DNA of 47,926 nt from Microbacteriaceae bacterium (lineage in GTDB: Bacteria; Actinomycetota; Actinomycetes; Actinomycetales; Microbacteriaceae). Every line of letters starts with the position of its first letter. Position 1 is the first letter of the stretch. The position numbers and the translations under genes were made by a program. The stretch spans positions 1 to 47,926 of the forward strand of contig JAVECW010000055.1 of NCBI GenBank assembly GCA_030841285.1, written 5' to 3'. The notes beneath the pieces were generated by a model. That model made no database searches, was not told the origin of the DNA, and worked only from the letters and a program-made list of their open reading frames with translations. Shown one piece after another: positions 37,430 to 47,926 of this stretch.

Positions 37430-38641
37430 ATGTCTCTCCGCGCTGAAACGGGCCCATACTTCGGCGACTTCGGCGGGCGGTTCGTGCCCGAGTCGCTCAT
37501 CGCAGCACTCGACGAGCTCACCGAGGCCTGGGAGCTCGCCAAGGCCGACCCGGAGTTCCGCGCCGAGCTCGACGAACTCAATCGGAGCTACATCGGGCGC
37601 CCGTCGCTCATCACCGAGGTGCCCAGGTTCGCCGAACACGCGGGCGGCGCCCGCATCATCCTCAAGCGCGAGGATCTCAACCACACGGGCTCGCACAAGA
37701 TCAACAACGTGCTCGGCCAGGCCATCCTGACCAAGCGCATCGGCAAGACGCGCATCATCGCGGAGACAGGTGCCGGCCAGCACGGCGTAGCGACGGCGAC
37801 GGCTGCCGCGCTCTTCGGCATGGAATGCGTCATCTACATGGGCGAGGTCGACACCGAACGCCAGGCGCTCAACGTCGCCCGCATGCGCCTCCTCGGGGCT
37901 GAGGTCGTCCCGGTCAAGACCGGGTCACGCACGCTCAAGGATGCCATCAACGAGGCCATGCGCGACTGGGTCACGAACGTCGAGTCGACGAACTACATCT
38001 TCGGGACCGTCGCGGGACCACATCCGTTCCCCTCGATGGTCCGTGACCTGCAGAAGATCATCGGCGATGAGGCCAGGGAGCAGGTGCTCGAGCTCACGGG
38101 CAAGCTGCCGGACGCCGTCGCGGCATGCGTCGGCGGCGGGTCGAACGCCATCGGGATCTTCCACGCCTTCCTCGACGACGCCACGGTCGGCCTGTACGGC
38201 TTCGAGGCCGCCGGGGATGGCGCAGACACGCCACGACACGCAGCGACCATTACCAAGGGCCGCCCCGGCGTGCTGCATGGCGCCCGGAGCATGCTCCTTC
38301 AGGACGAAGACGGCCAGACGATAGAGTCGCATTCGATCTCCGCCGGGCTCGACTATCCGGGTGTTGGGCCGGAGCACGCGTGGCTCGCGAGCATCGGCCG
38401 CGCGAGCTACCGGCCGATCACGGACGCCCAGGCAATGGACGCGTTCCGCCTGCTCAGTCGCACCGAGGGCATCATCCCGGCGATCGAGTCGTCGCACGCA
38501 CTCGCGGGCGCGCTCGAACTCGGCAAGGAGCTCGGGCCGGAAGCCGTGATCCTGGTGAACCTGAGTGGTCGTGGTGACAAAGACATGGAGACCGCCGGTC
38601 GCTATTTCCACCTGATCGATGAGGGCGCGGTGCAATCGTGA
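37430..38641 (+). CDS. trpB: Tryptophan synthase beta chain
   Basis: PLP enzyme that joins indole and serine to give tryptophan. The 403-aa protein is the TrpB1 type, with N-terminus [16 protein letters not shown]90 in [11 protein letters not shown] is the PLP lysine. The phosphate-binding loop is [30 protein letters not shown] is conserved. ATG 37430 directly follows the trpC stop. It overlaps trpA by 4 bases, matching the 1:1 complex. Confidence 0.99.
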   Translation: MSLRAETGPYFGDFGGRFVPESLIAALDELTEAWELAKADPEFRAELDELNRSYIGRPSLITEVPRFAEHAGGARIILKREDLNHTGSHKINNVLGQAILTKRIGKTRIIAETGAGQHGVATATAAALFGMECVIYMGEVDTERQALNVARMRLLGAEVVPVKTGSRTLKDAINEAMRDWVTNVESTNYIFGTVAGPHPFPSMVRDLQKIIGDEAREQVLELTGKLPDAVAACVGGGSNAIGIFHAFLDDATVGLYGFEAAGDGADTPRHAATITKGRPGVLHGARSMLLQDEDGQTIESHSISAGLDYPGVGPEHAWLASIGRASYRPITDAQAMDAFRLLSRTEGIIPAIESSHALAGALELGKELGPEAVILVNLSGRGDKDMETAGRYFHLIDEGAVQS

Positions 38642-39453
38642 ATCCAAACCACTCCGCCACCACGGCGAGCCGGGTCGAAGCTGCCATCGCGGTGACGAAG
38701 ACATCGGGTGCCGGGGCACTCGTCGGCTACCTGCCCGCTGGCTTCCCGGACCTGCAGACGAGCATCGATGCGGCCGTCGCCCTCGCCGACAACGGCGTCG
38801 ACGTGATCGAGCTCGGCCTGCCGTACTCGGATCCGGTCATGGACGGCCCGGTCATCCAGCACGCCACCCAGGTCGCTCTCGCGGCCGGCTTCCGCCTCCG
38901 TGACGGCTTCACTGCGGTGCGTGCGATCGCCGAGCGGACCAACGTGCCCGTCGTGCTCATGACCTACTGGAACCCGGTCATGCAGTACGGGGTGGAGCGC
39001 TTCGCAGACGACCTCGTTTCCGCGGGTGGCGCCGGACTGATCACGCCAGATCTCATCCCGGACGAGGCAGCCGAGTGGCTCGCTGCGTCGGAGCGCACCG
39101 GCCTCGACCGGATCTTCCTTGCCGCACCGACATCAACCGACGAGCGCCTGCGCCAAGCCGTGGAAGCCAGTCGCGGCTTCGTCTACGCCGTGTCGACCAT
39201 GGGTATCACCGGTGCTCGCGCCGATGTCGACGCCGCCGCGCGCACGCTCGTCCGGCGATTGCGCGAAGCGGGTGCCACGAGCACGTGCGTCGGCCTCGGG
39301 ATCTCGACAGCCGAGCAGGTCGCCGAGGTGCTCGAATACGCGGATGGCGCCATCGTGGGCTCCGCACTCGTCAAGGCCCTGGCCGACGGCGGTGTCAGCG
39401 GCGTTGCAGACGCTGCGGCCGCACTGGCCGAGGGCACCCGGCGAACGAAATAG
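38638..39453 (+). CDS. trpA: Tryptophan synthase alpha chain
   Basis: Cleaves indole-3-glycerol phosphate and channels indole to TrpB. The 271-aa barrel has YLPAGFPD, the catalytic Glu in [53 protein letters not shown] and [14 protein letters not shown] 38638 overlaps the trpB stop (GTGA). It is the last gene of the Trp cluster. Confidence 0.98.
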   Translation: MNPNHSATTASRVEAAIAVTKTSGAGALVGYLPAGFPDLQTSIDAAVALADNGVDVIELGLPYSDPVMDGPVIQHATQVALAAGFRLRDGFTAVRAIAERTNVPVVLMTYWNPVMQYGVERFADDLVSAGGAGLITPDLIPDEAAEWLAASERTGLDRIFLAAPTSTDERLRQAVEASRGFVYAVSTMGITGARADVDAAARTLVRRLREAGATSTCVGLGISTAEQVAEVLEYADGAIVGSALVKALADGGVSGVADAAAALAEGTRRTK

Positions 39454-39469
39454 ACTATGGTGGCCGAGG

Positions 39470-39484
39470 CGACCGCTGCGGTCG
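39470..39484 (+). other. Short perfect stem-loop between trpA and lgt
   Basis: CGACCG CTG CGGTCG forms a 6-bp GC-rich stem with a 3-base loop, followed by GTTCGTCGT. It could be a weak terminator of the Trp transcript or a structure in the lgt leader (TAGACTATGGT at 39451 may contain a -10 box). The T-run is poor. Confidence 0.35.
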
Positions 39485-39524
39485 GTTCGTCGTCTGAATT
39501 GCGTTACGAAAGGTGAGTCATCGG

Positions 39525-40520
39525 GTGTTTGCGATGTTGAGCATGTGGCATTCGAGCATTCCGAGCCCTGACCCTTCCCTGGCCAGCTTCACGCTCGGGC
39601 CGTTCGTGATCCACACCTACGCGCTGTGCATTCTCGCCGGCATCATCGCCGCGACCATCTGGACATCACGCCGCCTGAGCAAGCGCGGCGGCGAGCCGGG
39701 CGTCGTACTCGACATCATCCTGTGGGCGGTGCCGCTCGGCATCGTGGGCGCTCGTATCTACCACGTGCTCACCCACCCCACCGATTACTTCTACCCCGGT
39801 GCAAACCTGTGGAATACGTTCGCCATCTGGGATGGCGGCAACGCGCTCTTCGGTTCGCTGCTCGGCGGCGCCGTCGGTGCGTATATCGGGTGCCGCATGT
39901 CCGGGATCCGCTTCTGGTCGTTTGCCGACGCGCTCGCGCCTGGCATGCTGCTCGCGCAGTCCATGGGCCGCCTCGGCAACTACTTCAACCACGAGCTCTT
40001 CGGCCTGCCGACCAATCTGCCGTGGGGCCTCCAGATCGAGCAGACCAACCCTGCGTTCCCGGTCGGTCTGCCAGCAGGCACGCTGTTCCAGCCGCTCTTC
40101 CTGTACGAGATCATCTGGAACTGCATCGGCATCGTCGTCATCATCCTGTTCGAGCGCAGGTTCCACCTGCGCTGGGGCAAGACGTTTGGCCTCTACCTCA
40201 TCTGGTACGGCATCGGTCGCTCCTACCTCGAATCGATCCGCATCGACCCCAGCGAATTCTCGTTCCTGGGCATCCCGAGCAACGTCTGGGCCGCGTTCGG
40301 CGCGGTGATCGTCGGCATCGTGATCATCGCCGTGCAGAGGCGCCGCCACCCCGGTCAGGAGCCCAGCGTGTACCGCCCGGGCCGCGAATGGCGGAGGCCT
40401 GATGCTGAGGTAGACTCTGACGACACCGATTTGGATGAAGAGACTCAGGGTAAGGATGCCCCGGAGCCAATCGAATCGGGCGTAGCCACGGCCACAAGCC
40501 CTGTCGGCTCGAAGTCTTAA
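39525..40520 (+). CDS. lgt: Prolipoprotein diacylglyceryl transferase
   Basis: Integral membrane enzyme that attaches diacylglycerol to the lipobox cysteine of prolipoproteins, such as the DsbA-like protein at 12.5 kb. The 331-aa protein has about seven membrane segments and the signature GRLGNYFNHELFG (about 148-160). HTYALCILAGI near the start and GKTFGLYLIWYGIGRSYLE late on are also typical. The Asp/Glu-rich C-terminal tail is extended (about 60 residues). GTG 39525 is chosen because AAAGGTGAG lies about 7 bases upstream; GTG 39513 and ATG 39534 are in-frame alternatives. Its usual actinobacterial place is after trpA. Confidence 0.96.
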   Translation: MFAMLSMWHSSIPSPDPSLASFTLGPFVIHTYALCILAGIIAATIWTSRRLSKRGGEPGVVLDIILWAVPLGIVGARIYHVLTHPTDYFYPGANLWNTFAIWDGGNALFGSLLGGAVGAYIGCRMSGIRFWSFADALAPGMLLAQSMGRLGNYFNHELFGLPTNLPWGLQIEQTNPAFPVGLPAGTLFQPLFLYEIIWNCIGIVVIILFERRFHLRWGKTFGLYLIWYGIGRSYLESIRIDPSEFSFLGIPSNVWAAFGAVIVGIVIIAVQRRRHPGQEPSVYRPGREWRRPDAEVDSDDTDLDEETQGKDAPEPIESGVATATSPVGSKS

Positions 40521-40642
40521 GCCCAGGCAATCCCGAAAGCATTCCATCTCGCCGCATCCGTCTAACCGGGTCGCGGATCCCTTCCCTTGTCCACGGGCCG
40601 ACGTCGTCCCACCTCGGTTAATACTTCGTGAGGACAGTCGTG

Positions 40643-43600
40643 ATGGCGTCTACCCCCGCATTCTCCCGCTTCAGCGCGGTGCCCGCCCAGCAGGGGCTCT
40701 ACAACCCTGCCGACGAGCGTGATGCCTGTGGTCTGGCCATGGTCGCGACCCTGCGCGGCACGGCCGGCCACGACATCATCGATACGGCGCTCAACGCGCT
40801 TCGGAACCTCGAGCACCGTGGTGCCGTCGGCTCCGACGCCGGTACAGGTGACGGCGCTGGCATCATCACGCAGATCCCGGACGCGTTCCTGCGGGCGGTC
40901 TCCGGTTTCGAGCTTCCGACCGTCGGCCGTTACGCGGTCGGCAACGCGTTCCTGCCGCCTGAGCCAGGTGAGCGCGCGAAGGTGAAGGCCGCCATCGAGG
41001 CGATCGTCGCAGAGGAAGAACTCTCCCTGATCGGCTGGCGTGAGGTCCCCGTGCGGCCAGGCGAAATCGGATCGCTCGCGAGGAACGCGATGCCCGCGAT
41101 CGAGCAGCTCTTCGTCAAGAGCACGCGCACGGGCGAGTCAGGGGCGCTCGTCGGCGGCATCCTGCTCGACCGCCAGACGTTCATCCTGCGCAAGCGCGTC
41201 GAGCGTGAACTCGAGGTGTACTTCGCCTCGCTCTCCGCCAGGACACTGGTCTATAAGGGCATGGTCACGACGCTGCAGCTCGAGCCGTTCTACCCTGACC
41301 TCTCCGACCCGCGCTTCGCCTCCAAGCTCGCGCTCGTGCACTCGCGCTACTCGACCAACACCTTCCCCTCCTGGCCGCTCGCGCAGCCGTTCCGCATGAT
41401 CGCGCACAACGGCGAGATCAACACGGTGCAGGGCAACCGCAACTGGATGCGCGCACGCCAGTCCCAGCTCGAGAGCGAGCTGCTCGGAGATCTCTCCAAG
41501 GTCTCGCCGATCGTGACGCCAGGCGCAAGCGACTCCGCGTCCTTCGACGAGGTCGTCGAGCTGCTGTCTCTCTCCGGTCGTTCGCTCCCGCACGCGGTCA
41601 TGATGATGGTGCCGGAAGCCTGGGAGAACCAGGTCGAGATCGACCCAGCGCGCCGCGACTTCTACGAGTACCACTCGATGCTCATGGAGCCGTGGGACGG
41701 TCCTGCCGCGATCGTCTTCACGGATGGTTCGCTCGTCGGAGCGACACTTGACCGCAATGGCCTGCGCCCTGGGCGCTACCTGGTCACCGACGACGGGCTC
41801 GTCGTGCTCGCGAGCGAGATCGGCGTCATCGACGTCGAACCGAGTCGTGTTGTGCGCAAGGGACGCCTGCGCCCAGGCAAGATGTTCCTCGTCGACACGG
41901 TCGAGGGTCGCCTGATCGAGGACGACGAGATCAAGGCGGAGCTCGCCGGCAGCGAGCCGTGGGGCGAGTGGCTGGATGCCGGTCGGATCAACCTCAAGGA
42001 CCTTCCGGAGCGCGAGCACATCGTGCACACCCCCGCCTCGGTCACCCGTCGCCAGCGCACCTTCGGATACACCGAAGAAGAGGTACGCGTCATCCTCACG
42101 CCCATGGCGCGTACGGGCGCTGAGCCTCTCGGCGCAATGGGATCAGACACTCCGGTGGCGGTGCTCTCCGAGCGTCCGCGCCTCATCTTCGATTACTTCA
42201 CGCAGCAGTTCGCGCAGGTCACCAACCCGCCGCTCGACTCGATCCGTGAGGAGGTCGTCACCTCCCTCAAGCTCGGTCTGGGTCCGGAGCGCAACCTGCT
42301 CTCCGCCGGCCCAGAGCACGCGAGGCAGGTTGTCCTCGACTTCCCTGTGATCGACAACGACGAACTGGCCAAGATCCAGCACATCGACAAGCACGCCGGA
42401 AGCCGCCTGACGACGACGATCAAGGGCCTCTATCGCGCCGATGCCGGCCCGAACGCCATGGAGGCGCGCATCGCCGAGATGTGCGATGAAGTCGACGCCG
42501 CGATCGAAGCCGGTGCGCAGTTCATCGTGCTGAGCGACCGCGACTCGAACAAGGACCTGGCACCCGTGCCGTCCCTGCTCATGCTCGCCGGAGTGCACCA
42601 CCATCTCATCCGCACCGAGAACCGGATGCGGGTCGGCCTGATCGTCGAGGCTGGCGACGTGCGCGAGGTTCACCACGTCGCGACCCTGATCGGTTACGGG
42701 GCATCCGCCGTGAACCCGTATCTCGCCATGGAGACGTGCGAGGACCTCGTACGCAGCGGCATGATCACGGGTGTGACGCCCGAGAAGGCCGTGAAGAACG
42801 TCATCAAGGGGCTCGGCAAGGGTGTGCTCAAGATCATGTCCAAGATGGGCATCTCCACGGTCTCGTCGTACGCGGGGGCACAGGCCTTCGAGGCGATCGG
42901 ACTGAGCCAGGAGTTCATCGACCAGTACTTCACCGGCACCACGAGCAAGCTCGGCGGGGTCGGCATCGATGTGATCGCGGCCGAGAACCTCGCCCGCCAC
43001 TCGAGCGCGTACCCCATCGACGGTGCGATCACCGCGCATGAGCGGCTCGCGACCGGAGGCGAGTACCAGTGGCGCCGCGACGGTGCTCCGCACCTGTTCA
43101 ACCCGGACACCGTATTCCGCCTGCAGCACTCGACGCGCACCCGCCGCTACGACATCTTCCGTGACTACACGCGCCTGGTCGACGAGCAGGCCGAGAGCCT
43201 CATGACGCTGCGCGGCATGTTCAAGTTCACGACCGGTCAGCGCCCTCCGGTGCCGCTCGAAGAGGTCGAGCCCATCGAGTCGATCGTCAAGCGGTTCTCG
43301 ACCGGTGCGATGAGCTATGGCTCCATCTCCAAGGAAGCGCACGAGACGCTCGCCATCGCGATGAACCGGCTAGGCGGCAAGTCCAACACGGGTGAAGGTG
43401 GCGAGGATCTCGACCGCCTGCTCGACCCCGAGCGTCGCAGCGCGATCAAGCAGGTCGCATCCGGCCGCTTCGGCGTCACGAGCATGTACCTCACGCACGC
43501 CGAGGACATCCAGATCAAGCTCGCGCAGGGTGCAAAGCCCGGTGAGGGTGGTCAACTGCCGCCGACCAAGGTCTACCCGTGGATCGCGCGCACCCGGCAT

Positions 43601-45220
43601 GCGACCGCCGGTGTCGGCCTGATCTCGCCGCCTCCGCACCACGACATCTACTCGATCGAAGACCTGAAACAGCTGATCTTCGACCTGAAGCGGGCGAACC
43701 CCAACGCGCGCGTGCACGTCAAGCTCGTGAGCGAGTCCGGCATCGGCGCGGTCGCGGCCGGTGTTGCGAAGGCTCTGGCGGATGTCGTGCTCGTGTCCGG
43801 ACACGACGGTGGGACGGGCGCAAGCCCGGTCAACTCGCTCAAGCACGCGGGAACGCCGTGGGAGCTCGGCCTGGCCGAGACCCAGCAGACCCTCATGCTC
43901 AACGGCATGCGGGACCGAGTTGTCGTGCAGGTCGACGGCCAGCTGAAGACCGGCCGCGACGTCATCGTCGGCGCGCTGCTCGGGGCCGAGGAGTTCGGCT
44001 TCGCAACGGCGCCCCTCGTGGTCTCCGGCTGCGTCATGATGCGCGTTTGCCACTTGGACACGTGCCCGGTCGGCGTTGCCACCCAGAACCCCGAGCTGCG
44101 CGCCCGATTCACGGGCAAGCCGGAGTTCGTCGTGAATTTCTTCGAGTTCATCGCCCAGGAGGTGCGCGAGTACCTCGCCGAGCTCGGATTCCGCAGTATC
44201 GAGGAGGCGATCGGTCACCACGAGGTGCTCGACGTGAACGGCGCCATCGAACACTGGAAGGCGGGCGGGCTCGACCTTTCTCCGATCCTTGTCGGCCCGG
44301 CGTTCGCCGAGGACGAGCCGCGCAGTAACGCACGCCCCCAGGACCACGAGCTCGAGAAGCACTTCGACAACCGACTCATCGAGCTCAGCTCGGATGCCCT
44401 CGAGCGCGGTGGTCGCGTCGAGATCGCCCTGCCCATCCGCAACACCGAGCGCGCGGTCGGCACAATGCTCGGCCACCACGTCACGGTTCGCCACGGCGAA
44501 CACGGCCTGCCCACCGGGTCCATCGAGATCACCCTTACGGGTTCGGCCGGCCAGTCGTTCGGCGCATTCCTGCCGAGTGGTATCACGCTGCGCCTCGAGG
44601 GAGACTCGAACGACTACGTCGGCAAGGGGCTCTCCGGCGGCCAGATCGTGGTCCGCCCCGACCGTGCCAGCGTCTTCCCCGCCGAGCACAACGTCATTGC
44701 CGGCAACGTGATCGGCTATGGCGCGACGCAGGGCAGCATGTTCATCCGCGGGATCGTGGGGGAGCGCTTCCTCGTGCGTAACTCCGGGGCGACCGCGGTT
44801 GTCGAAGGCGTTGGCGACCACGCGCTCGAGTACATGACGGGCGGGCTGGCAGTCATCCTCGGCGGGACAGGTCGCAACCTCGGCGCCGGGATGTCGGGCG
44901 GAACCGCATACGTGTACGAGCTGCGCTCGGATCGTGTCAACCGCGACTCGCTCGAGTCGGGCGAACTCGAGCTTCTTCCCCTTGGGAGTGCGGATATCGA
45001 GATCGTGCGCGACCTGCTCGAGCGGCACAGGGCGGAGACCGATTCGACGCTCGCCGAACGGCTGCTCGCTAACTTCGACGAAACCGCGGCCAAGTTCGTG
45101 AAGGTGCTTCCGCGCGATTACGCCGCGGTGTTGGCGACCCGCCAGAGTGCAGTCGACGAGGGGCTCGACCCCGACGGCGACGTGGTATGGAACAGGATTT
45201 TGGAGGTGACCGGTGGCTGA
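40643..45220 (+). CDS. gltB: Glutamate synthase (NADPH) large subunit
   Basis: Makes two glutamates from glutamine and 2-oxoglutarate. The protein has 1525 aa. A 28-residue propeptide precedes the Ntn nucleophile C29 ([10 protein letters not shown]), the class II glutaminase. A central linker is followed by the FMN-binding synthase domain with [10 protein letters not shown] and [14 protein letters not shown]. The 3Fe-4S cluster is C1130, C1136 and C1141 ([12 protein letters not shown]). A GXGXG beta-helix domain closes it. ATG 40643 has GAGGA about 7 bases upstream and is preferred over GTG 40628. It overlaps gltD by 8 bases. Confidence 0.99.
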   Translation: MASTPAFSRFSAVPAQQGLYNPADERDACGLAMVATLRGTAGHDIIDTALNALRNLEHRGAVGSDAGTGDGAGIITQIPDAFLRAVSGFELPTVGRYAVGNAFLPPEPGERAKVKAAIEAIVAEEELSLIGWREVPVRPGEIGSLARNAMPAIEQLFVKSTRTGESGALVGGILLDRQTFILRKRVERELEVYFASLSARTLVYKGMVTTLQLEPFYPDLSDPRFASKLALVHSRYSTNTFPSWPLAQPFRMIAHNGEINTVQGNRNWMRARQSQLESELLGDLSKVSPIVTPGASDSASFDEVVELLSLSGRSLPHAVMMMVPEAWENQVEIDPARRDFYEYHSMLMEPWDGPAAIVFTDGSLVGATLDRNGLRPGRYLVTDDGLVVLASEIGVIDVEPSRVVRKGRLRPGKMFLVDTVEGRLIEDDEIKAELAGSEPWGEWLDAGRINLKDLPEREHIVHTPASVTRRQRTFGYTEEEVRVILTPMARTGAEPLGAMGSDTPVAVLSERPRLIFDYFTQQFAQVTNPPLDSIREEVVTSLKLGLGPERNLLSAGPEHARQVVLDFPVIDNDELAKIQHIDKHAGSRLTTTIKGLYRADAGPNAMEARIAEMCDEVDAAIEAGAQFIVLSDRDSNKDLAPVPSLLMLAGVHHHLIRTENRMRVGLIVEAGDVREVHHVATLIGYGASAVNPYLAMETCEDLVRSGMITGVTPEKAVKNVIKGLGKGVLKIMSKMGISTVSSYAGAQAFEAIGLSQEFIDQYFTGTTSKLGGVGIDVIAAENLARHSSAYPIDGAITAHERLATGGEYQWRRDGAPHLFNPDTVFRLQHSTRTRRYDIFRDYTRLVDEQAESLMTLRGMFKFTTGQRPPVPLEEVEPIESIVKRFSTGAMSYGSISKEAHETLAIAMNRLGGKSNTGEGGEDLDRLLDPERRSAIKQVASGRFGVTSMYLTHAEDIQIKLAQGAKPGEGGQLPPTKVYPWIARTRHATAGVGLISPPPHHDIYSIEDLKQLIFDLKRANPNARVHVKLVSESGIGAVAAGVAKALADVVLVSGHDGGTGASPVNSLKHAGTPWELGLAETQQTLMLNGMRDRVVVQVDGQLKTGRDVIVGALLGAEEFGFATAPLVVSGCVMMRVCHLDTCPVGVATQNPELRARFTGKPEFVVNFFEFIAQEVREYLAELGFRSIEEAIGHHEVLDVNGAIEHWKAGGLDLSPILVGPAFAEDEPRSNARPQDHELEKHFDNRLIELSSDALERGGRVEIALPIRNTERAVGTMLGHHVTVRHGEHGLPTGSIEITLTGSAGQSFGAFLPSGITLRLEGDSNDYVGKGLSGGQIVVRPDRASVFPAEHNVIAGNVIGYGATQGSMFIRGIVGERFLVRNSGATAVVEGVGDHALEYMTGGLAVILGGTGRNLGAGMSGGTAYVYELRSDRVNRDSLESGELELLPLGSADIEIVRDLLERHRAETDSTLAERLLANFDETAAKFVKVLPRDYAAVLATRQSAVDEGLDPDGDVVWNRILEVTGG

Positions 45221-46670
45221 CCCGAAGGGTTTCCTCAAGGTAACGGAGCGTGAGCTCCCGAAGCGTCGTCCGGTCTCGGTTCGGCTCATGGACTGGAAAG
45301 AGGTCTACGAGGCGGGCGACCCGGCCGAGCTGCGGCGTCAGGCGGGCCGCTGCATGGACTGCGGCATCCCGTTCTGCCACCAGGGCTGCCCACTCGGCAA
45401 CCTGATTCCGGAGTGGAACGACCTCATGTGGCGCGGCGAGGGCCGACAGGCCATCGAGCGCCTGCACGCGACCAACAACTTCCCGGAGTTCACGGGCAGG
45501 CTCTGCCCTGCGCCCTGCGAGTCGTCGTGCGTGCTGAGCATCAACCAGCCCGCCGTCACGATCAAGCAGGTCGAGGTTTCGATCATCGACCAGGCGTGGC
45601 AGAACGGCTGGGTACAGCCGCATCCGCCTGAGCGCCTCACGGGCAAGACGGTCGCCGTCGTCGGCTCAGGCCCCGCCGGCCTCGCCGCGGCCCAGCAGCT
45701 CACGCGTGCCGGCCACACGGTGGCCGTGTATGAGCGTGACGACCGCATCGGCGGACTCCTGCGCTACGGCATCCCGGACTTCAAGATGGAGAAGAAGCAC
45801 CTCGAGGCACGCCTGAACCAGATGATGGCCGAGGGCACGCGCTTCCGGGCCGGCGTCAACATCGGCGTCGACATCACCTGGGATGACCTGCGCGCGCGTT
45901 ACGATTCCGTCGTCGTCGCCACGGGCGCCATGGTGCCACGCGATCTGCCGATCCCCGGCCGCGACCTCCCCGGCGTTCACTTCGCCATGGAGTACCTGGT
46001 CCAGTCGAACAAGGTCGGCGCAGGCGACAGCATCCCCGACCAGATCACGGCCGAGGGCAAGCACGTCGTCGTCCTCGGCGGTGGAGACACGGGCGCCGAC
46101 TGCATCGGAACGGCGCACCGCCAGGGTGCGGCATCCGTCACCAACCTCGCGATCGGCATCCAGCCGCCGAGCGAGCGCCCCGCTCACCAGCCGTGGCCGC
46201 TGACCCCGACGCTGTTCGAGGTGTCGACCGCACACGAGGAGGGCGGCCACCGCGAGTACCTCGCCTCCACCGTCGAGTTCCTCGCCAACGAGTTCGGCGA
46301 GTTGCGCGCGATCCGCGTCGCGGAGACCGAGTACCTCGATGGCAGGCGCGTACCCAAGGCCGGTACCGAGCGCGAGATCCCGGCCGACTTGGTCCTGCTC
46401 GCTCTGGGCTTCACCGGCCCGGAGCCGGAGGACCTCGGCAACCAGCTCGAGCTTCCGTTCGACGAGCGCGGCAACGTGGAGCGCGACGGCGACTACCAGA
46501 CCAGCCAGCCTGGCGTGTTCGTCGCAGGCGACGCGGGCCGCGGCCAGTCGCTCATCGTGTGGGCGATCGCGGAAGGACGTGCGGCAGCATCCGCCGTTGA
46601 CCGCTATCTTGAGGGAGACACACAGCTGCCCTTCCCGGTAAAGCCAACAGACCGGGGAATACTGGTCTAG
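45213..46670 (+). CDS. gltD: Glutamate synthase (NADPH) small subunit
   Basis: Takes electrons from NADPH through FAD and 4Fe-4S clusters to GltB. The 485-aa protein has the N-terminal Fe-S region with [17 protein letters not shown] and [10 protein letters not shown]. The FAD loop is [15 protein letters not shown], the NADPH loop is [13 protein letters not shown], and the second FAD segment is [22 protein letters not shown] 45213 has GGAGG 6 bases upstream inside the end of gltB, so subunits are translationally coupled. Confidence 0.98.
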   Translation: MADPKGFLKVTERELPKRRPVSVRLMDWKEVYEAGDPAELRRQAGRCMDCGIPFCHQGCPLGNLIPEWNDLMWRGEGRQAIERLHATNNFPEFTGRLCPAPCESSCVLSINQPAVTIKQVEVSIIDQAWQNGWVQPHPPERLTGKTVAVVGSGPAGLAAAQQLTRAGHTVAVYERDDRIGGLLRYGIPDFKMEKKHLEARLNQMMAEGTRFRAGVNIGVDITWDDLRARYDSVVVATGAMVPRDLPIPGRDLPGVHFAMEYLVQSNKVGAGDSIPDQITAEGKHVVVLGGGDTGADCIGTAHRQGAASVTNLAIGIQPPSERPAHQPWPLTPTLFEVSTAHEEGGHREYLASTVEFLANEFGELRAIRVAETEYLDGRRVPKAGTEREIPADLVLLALGFTGPEPEDLGNQLELPFDERGNVERDGDYQTSQPGVFVAGDAGRGQSLIVWAIAEGRAAASAVDRYLEGDTQLPFPVKPTDRGILV

Positions 46671-46705
46671 CCTCCACGGTCGGCGGCCCTCGCCGCGATC
46701 GTTCC

Positions 46706-46733
46706 TTGGGACACACGAATCAGGCGCTATCTT
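46706..46733 (+). promoter_or_regulatory. Candidate promoter for pyk
   Basis: TTGGGA (46706-46711) and TATCTT (46728-46733) are separated by 16 bases and would start transcription near 46740, about 20 bases before the pyk ATG and its GGAG Shine-Dalgarno. An imperfect GC-rich stem (CGGCG/CGCCG at about 46681-46695) just upstream might end the gltBD message. Confidence 0.45.
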
Positions 46734-46762
46734 GTGGCGCGGAAGCACGGAGTAAACGAAGA

Positions 46763-47926
46763 ATGAGACGGGCAAAAATCGTCGCGACCCTGGGTCCGGC
46801 GACGTCCAGCTATGAGAACATCCGCGCCATCATCGATGCGGGTGTCGACGTCGCCAGGATGAACCTCAGCCACGGAAGTTACGACGTGCACGAAGCGGTC
46901 TACGCGAATGTGCGCAAGGCCACCGAAGACTCCGGCCGAGCGGTCGCCGTCATGGTCGACCTGCAGGGTCCGAAGATCCGCCTCGGCAAGTTCGAGGCGG
47001 GCCCATACGACCTCGAGGTGGGCGACATCTTCCGGATCACCACCGAAGACATCATCGGGACCAGGGAGCTCTCCTCCACGACGTTCAAGGGCCTGCCCCA
47101 GGACGTCAAGCCAGGCGACTTCCTCCTGATCGACGACGGCAAGGTCAAGGTCAAGGTCCTCGAAACGGATGGCACGGTTGTCACGACCGAGGTCATCGTC
47201 GCCGGACCGGTCTCGAACAACAAGGGCATCAACCTGCCCGGTGTCGCGGTCAATGTTCCCGCGCTTTCCGAGAAGGACGAAGCGGACCTGCGCTGGGCCC
47301 TCAAGCTCGGTGCCGACCTCATCGCGCTGTCCTTCGTGCGCAACGCGGATGACATCACTCGCGTTCACGAGATCATGGCGGAAGAGGGTCGCAAGATTCC
47401 GGTCATGGCCAAGATCGAGAAGCCCCAGGCCGTCGACAACCTCGAAGCCATCATCAACGCATTCGATTCGATCATGGTCGCCCGCGGCGACCTCGGCGTC
47501 GAGCTGCCGCTCGAAGAGGTGCCGTTGGTGCAGAAGCGCGCCATCCAAATGGCAAGGGAGAACGCCAAGCCCGTCATCGTCGCCACCCAGATGCTGGAGT
47601 CGATGATCGAGAACTCCCGCCCCACCCGGGCCGAGGCGTCCGACGTCGCCAACGCGGTGCTCGACGGCGCGGACGCGGTGATGCTCTCCGGCGAGACGTC
47701 GGTGGGCAAGTACCCCCTCGAGGCGGTCAAGACGATGGCCAGGATCGTTTGCGCGGTCGAGGAGAACTCGGTGGCGGCGCCGCCGCTTGCGCACGTGCCG
47801 CGCACCAAGCGCGGCGTCATCTCGTACGCGGCCCGCGACATCGGCGAGCGGCTGGACGCCAAGGCGCTGGTGGCGTTCACCCAGTCGGGTGACACCGTCA
47901 AACGGCTGGCCCGTCTGCACACCCCG
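46763..47926 (+). CDS. pyk: Pyruvate kinase, 3'-truncated by window edge
   Basis: Last step of glycolysis: PEP + ADP to pyruvate + ATP. The frame is open for 388 codons to the last base; a full enzyme has about 470-480. The N-terminus MRRAKIVATLGPATS is typical. The B domain is at about 70-165. The A domain motifs are FVRNADDI, AKIEKPQAVDNLEAI (catalytic Lys in IEKP), DSIMVARGDLGVEL and ATQMLESMIENSRPTRAEASDVANAVLDGADAVMLSGET in outline. The C-terminal allosteric domain has only begun (ISYAARDIGERLDAKALVAFTQSGDT). GGAG near 46749 supports the ATG. Confidence 0.97.
   Translation, partial: MRRAKIVATLGPATSSYENIRAIIDAGVDVARMNLSHGSYDVHEAVYANVRKATEDSGRAVAVMVDLQGPKIRLGKFEAGPYDLEVGDIFRITTEDIIGTRELSSTTFKGLPQDVKPGDFLLIDDGKVKVKVLETDGTVVTTEVIVAGPVSNNKGINLPGVAVNVPALSEKDEADLRWALKLGADLIALSFVRNADDITRVHEIMAEEGRKIPVMAKIEKPQAVDNLEAIINAFDSIMVARGDLGVELPLEEVPLVQKRAIQMARENAKPVIVATQMLESMIENSRPTRAEASDVANAVLDGADAVMLSGETSVGKYPLEAVKTMARIVCAVEENSVAAPPLAHVPRTKRGVISYAARDIGERLDAKALVAFTQSGDTVKRLARLHTP

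Noticed and set aside
40521-40642. Promoter with TAATAC (40619-40624) for gltB
   Set aside because: The nearest -35-like TTGTCC is 26 bases away, and the start point would fall nearly on the coding start. The evidence is too weak to list.
43370-45289. Long antisense open frame (639 codons) over gltB
   Set aside because: Shadow of gltB codons; composition and lack of any motif argue against coding.

Overview
The window (47.9 kb, high GC) looks like a chromosomal core segment from a high-GC Gram-positive bacterium, most likely order Micrococcales, family Microbacteriaceae. This is inferred from gene content and order: a stand-alone rpsD beside rarA and alaS, an mIHF domain joined to guanylate kinase, a helicase-dead PriA, PyrR-type control of the pyr operon, Trp-cluster membrane proteins, many GTG/TTG starts and apparently leaderless promoters. 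All genes but one are on the + strand. I see no phage, plasmid, transposase, CRISPR or rRNA/tRNA gene. Both edges cut genes (rarA at the left, pyk at the right).

Layout. 1-2.6 kb: rarA (3' part), rpsD with a strong terminator, and two small envelope-type proteins. 2.7-11.4 kb: alaS, ruvX, mltG, then a compact shikimate block aroE-aroC-aroK-aroB-aroQ. 11.5-13.3 kb: efp, nusB and a DsbA-like lipoprotein. 13.3-14.1 kb: the only accessory-looking stretch, holding two copies of a short palindrome-ended repeat and a convergent membrane protein whose C-terminus is read from one repeat copy. 14.2-23.0 kb: pyrimidine operon pyrR-pyrB-pyrC-(PH-like membrane protein)-carA-carB-pyrF, preceded by a PyrR-binding hairpin that overlaps the Shine-Dalgarno sequence. 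23.0-31.1 kb: mIHF-Gmk fusion, rpoZ, coaBC, metK, degenerate priA, fmt, rsmB. 31.2-34.1 kb: rpe and hisE-hisG-hisF-hisI. 34.2-39.5 kb: trpE, two uncharacterised membrane proteins, trpC-trpB-trpA. 39.5-47.9 kb: lgt, gltB-gltD and the start of pyk.

The genes form a biosynthetic backbone. aro genes make chorismate for TrpE and the rest of the Trp cluster. CarAB, PyrB, PyrC and PyrF make UMP with PyrR as sensor. GltBD supplies glutamate, Rpe supplies pentose phosphates for PRPP (His, Trp, pyrimidines), and Pyk closes glycolysis. trpD, trpG, trpF, hisA, hisH, pyrD and pyrE are not in this window.

Most unusual points: the mIHF-guanylate kinase fusion, the paired short repeats that supply a gene's 3' end, a 31-bp tandem duplication across the rsmB stop codon, an 18-bp tandem repeat encoding an acidic PyrR tail, the PyrR translational operator, two conserved but unexplained membrane proteins inside the Trp cluster, and a pervasive GGATGC/GCATCC word that appears to steer codon choice. 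No clearly new defence or mobile system is visible.
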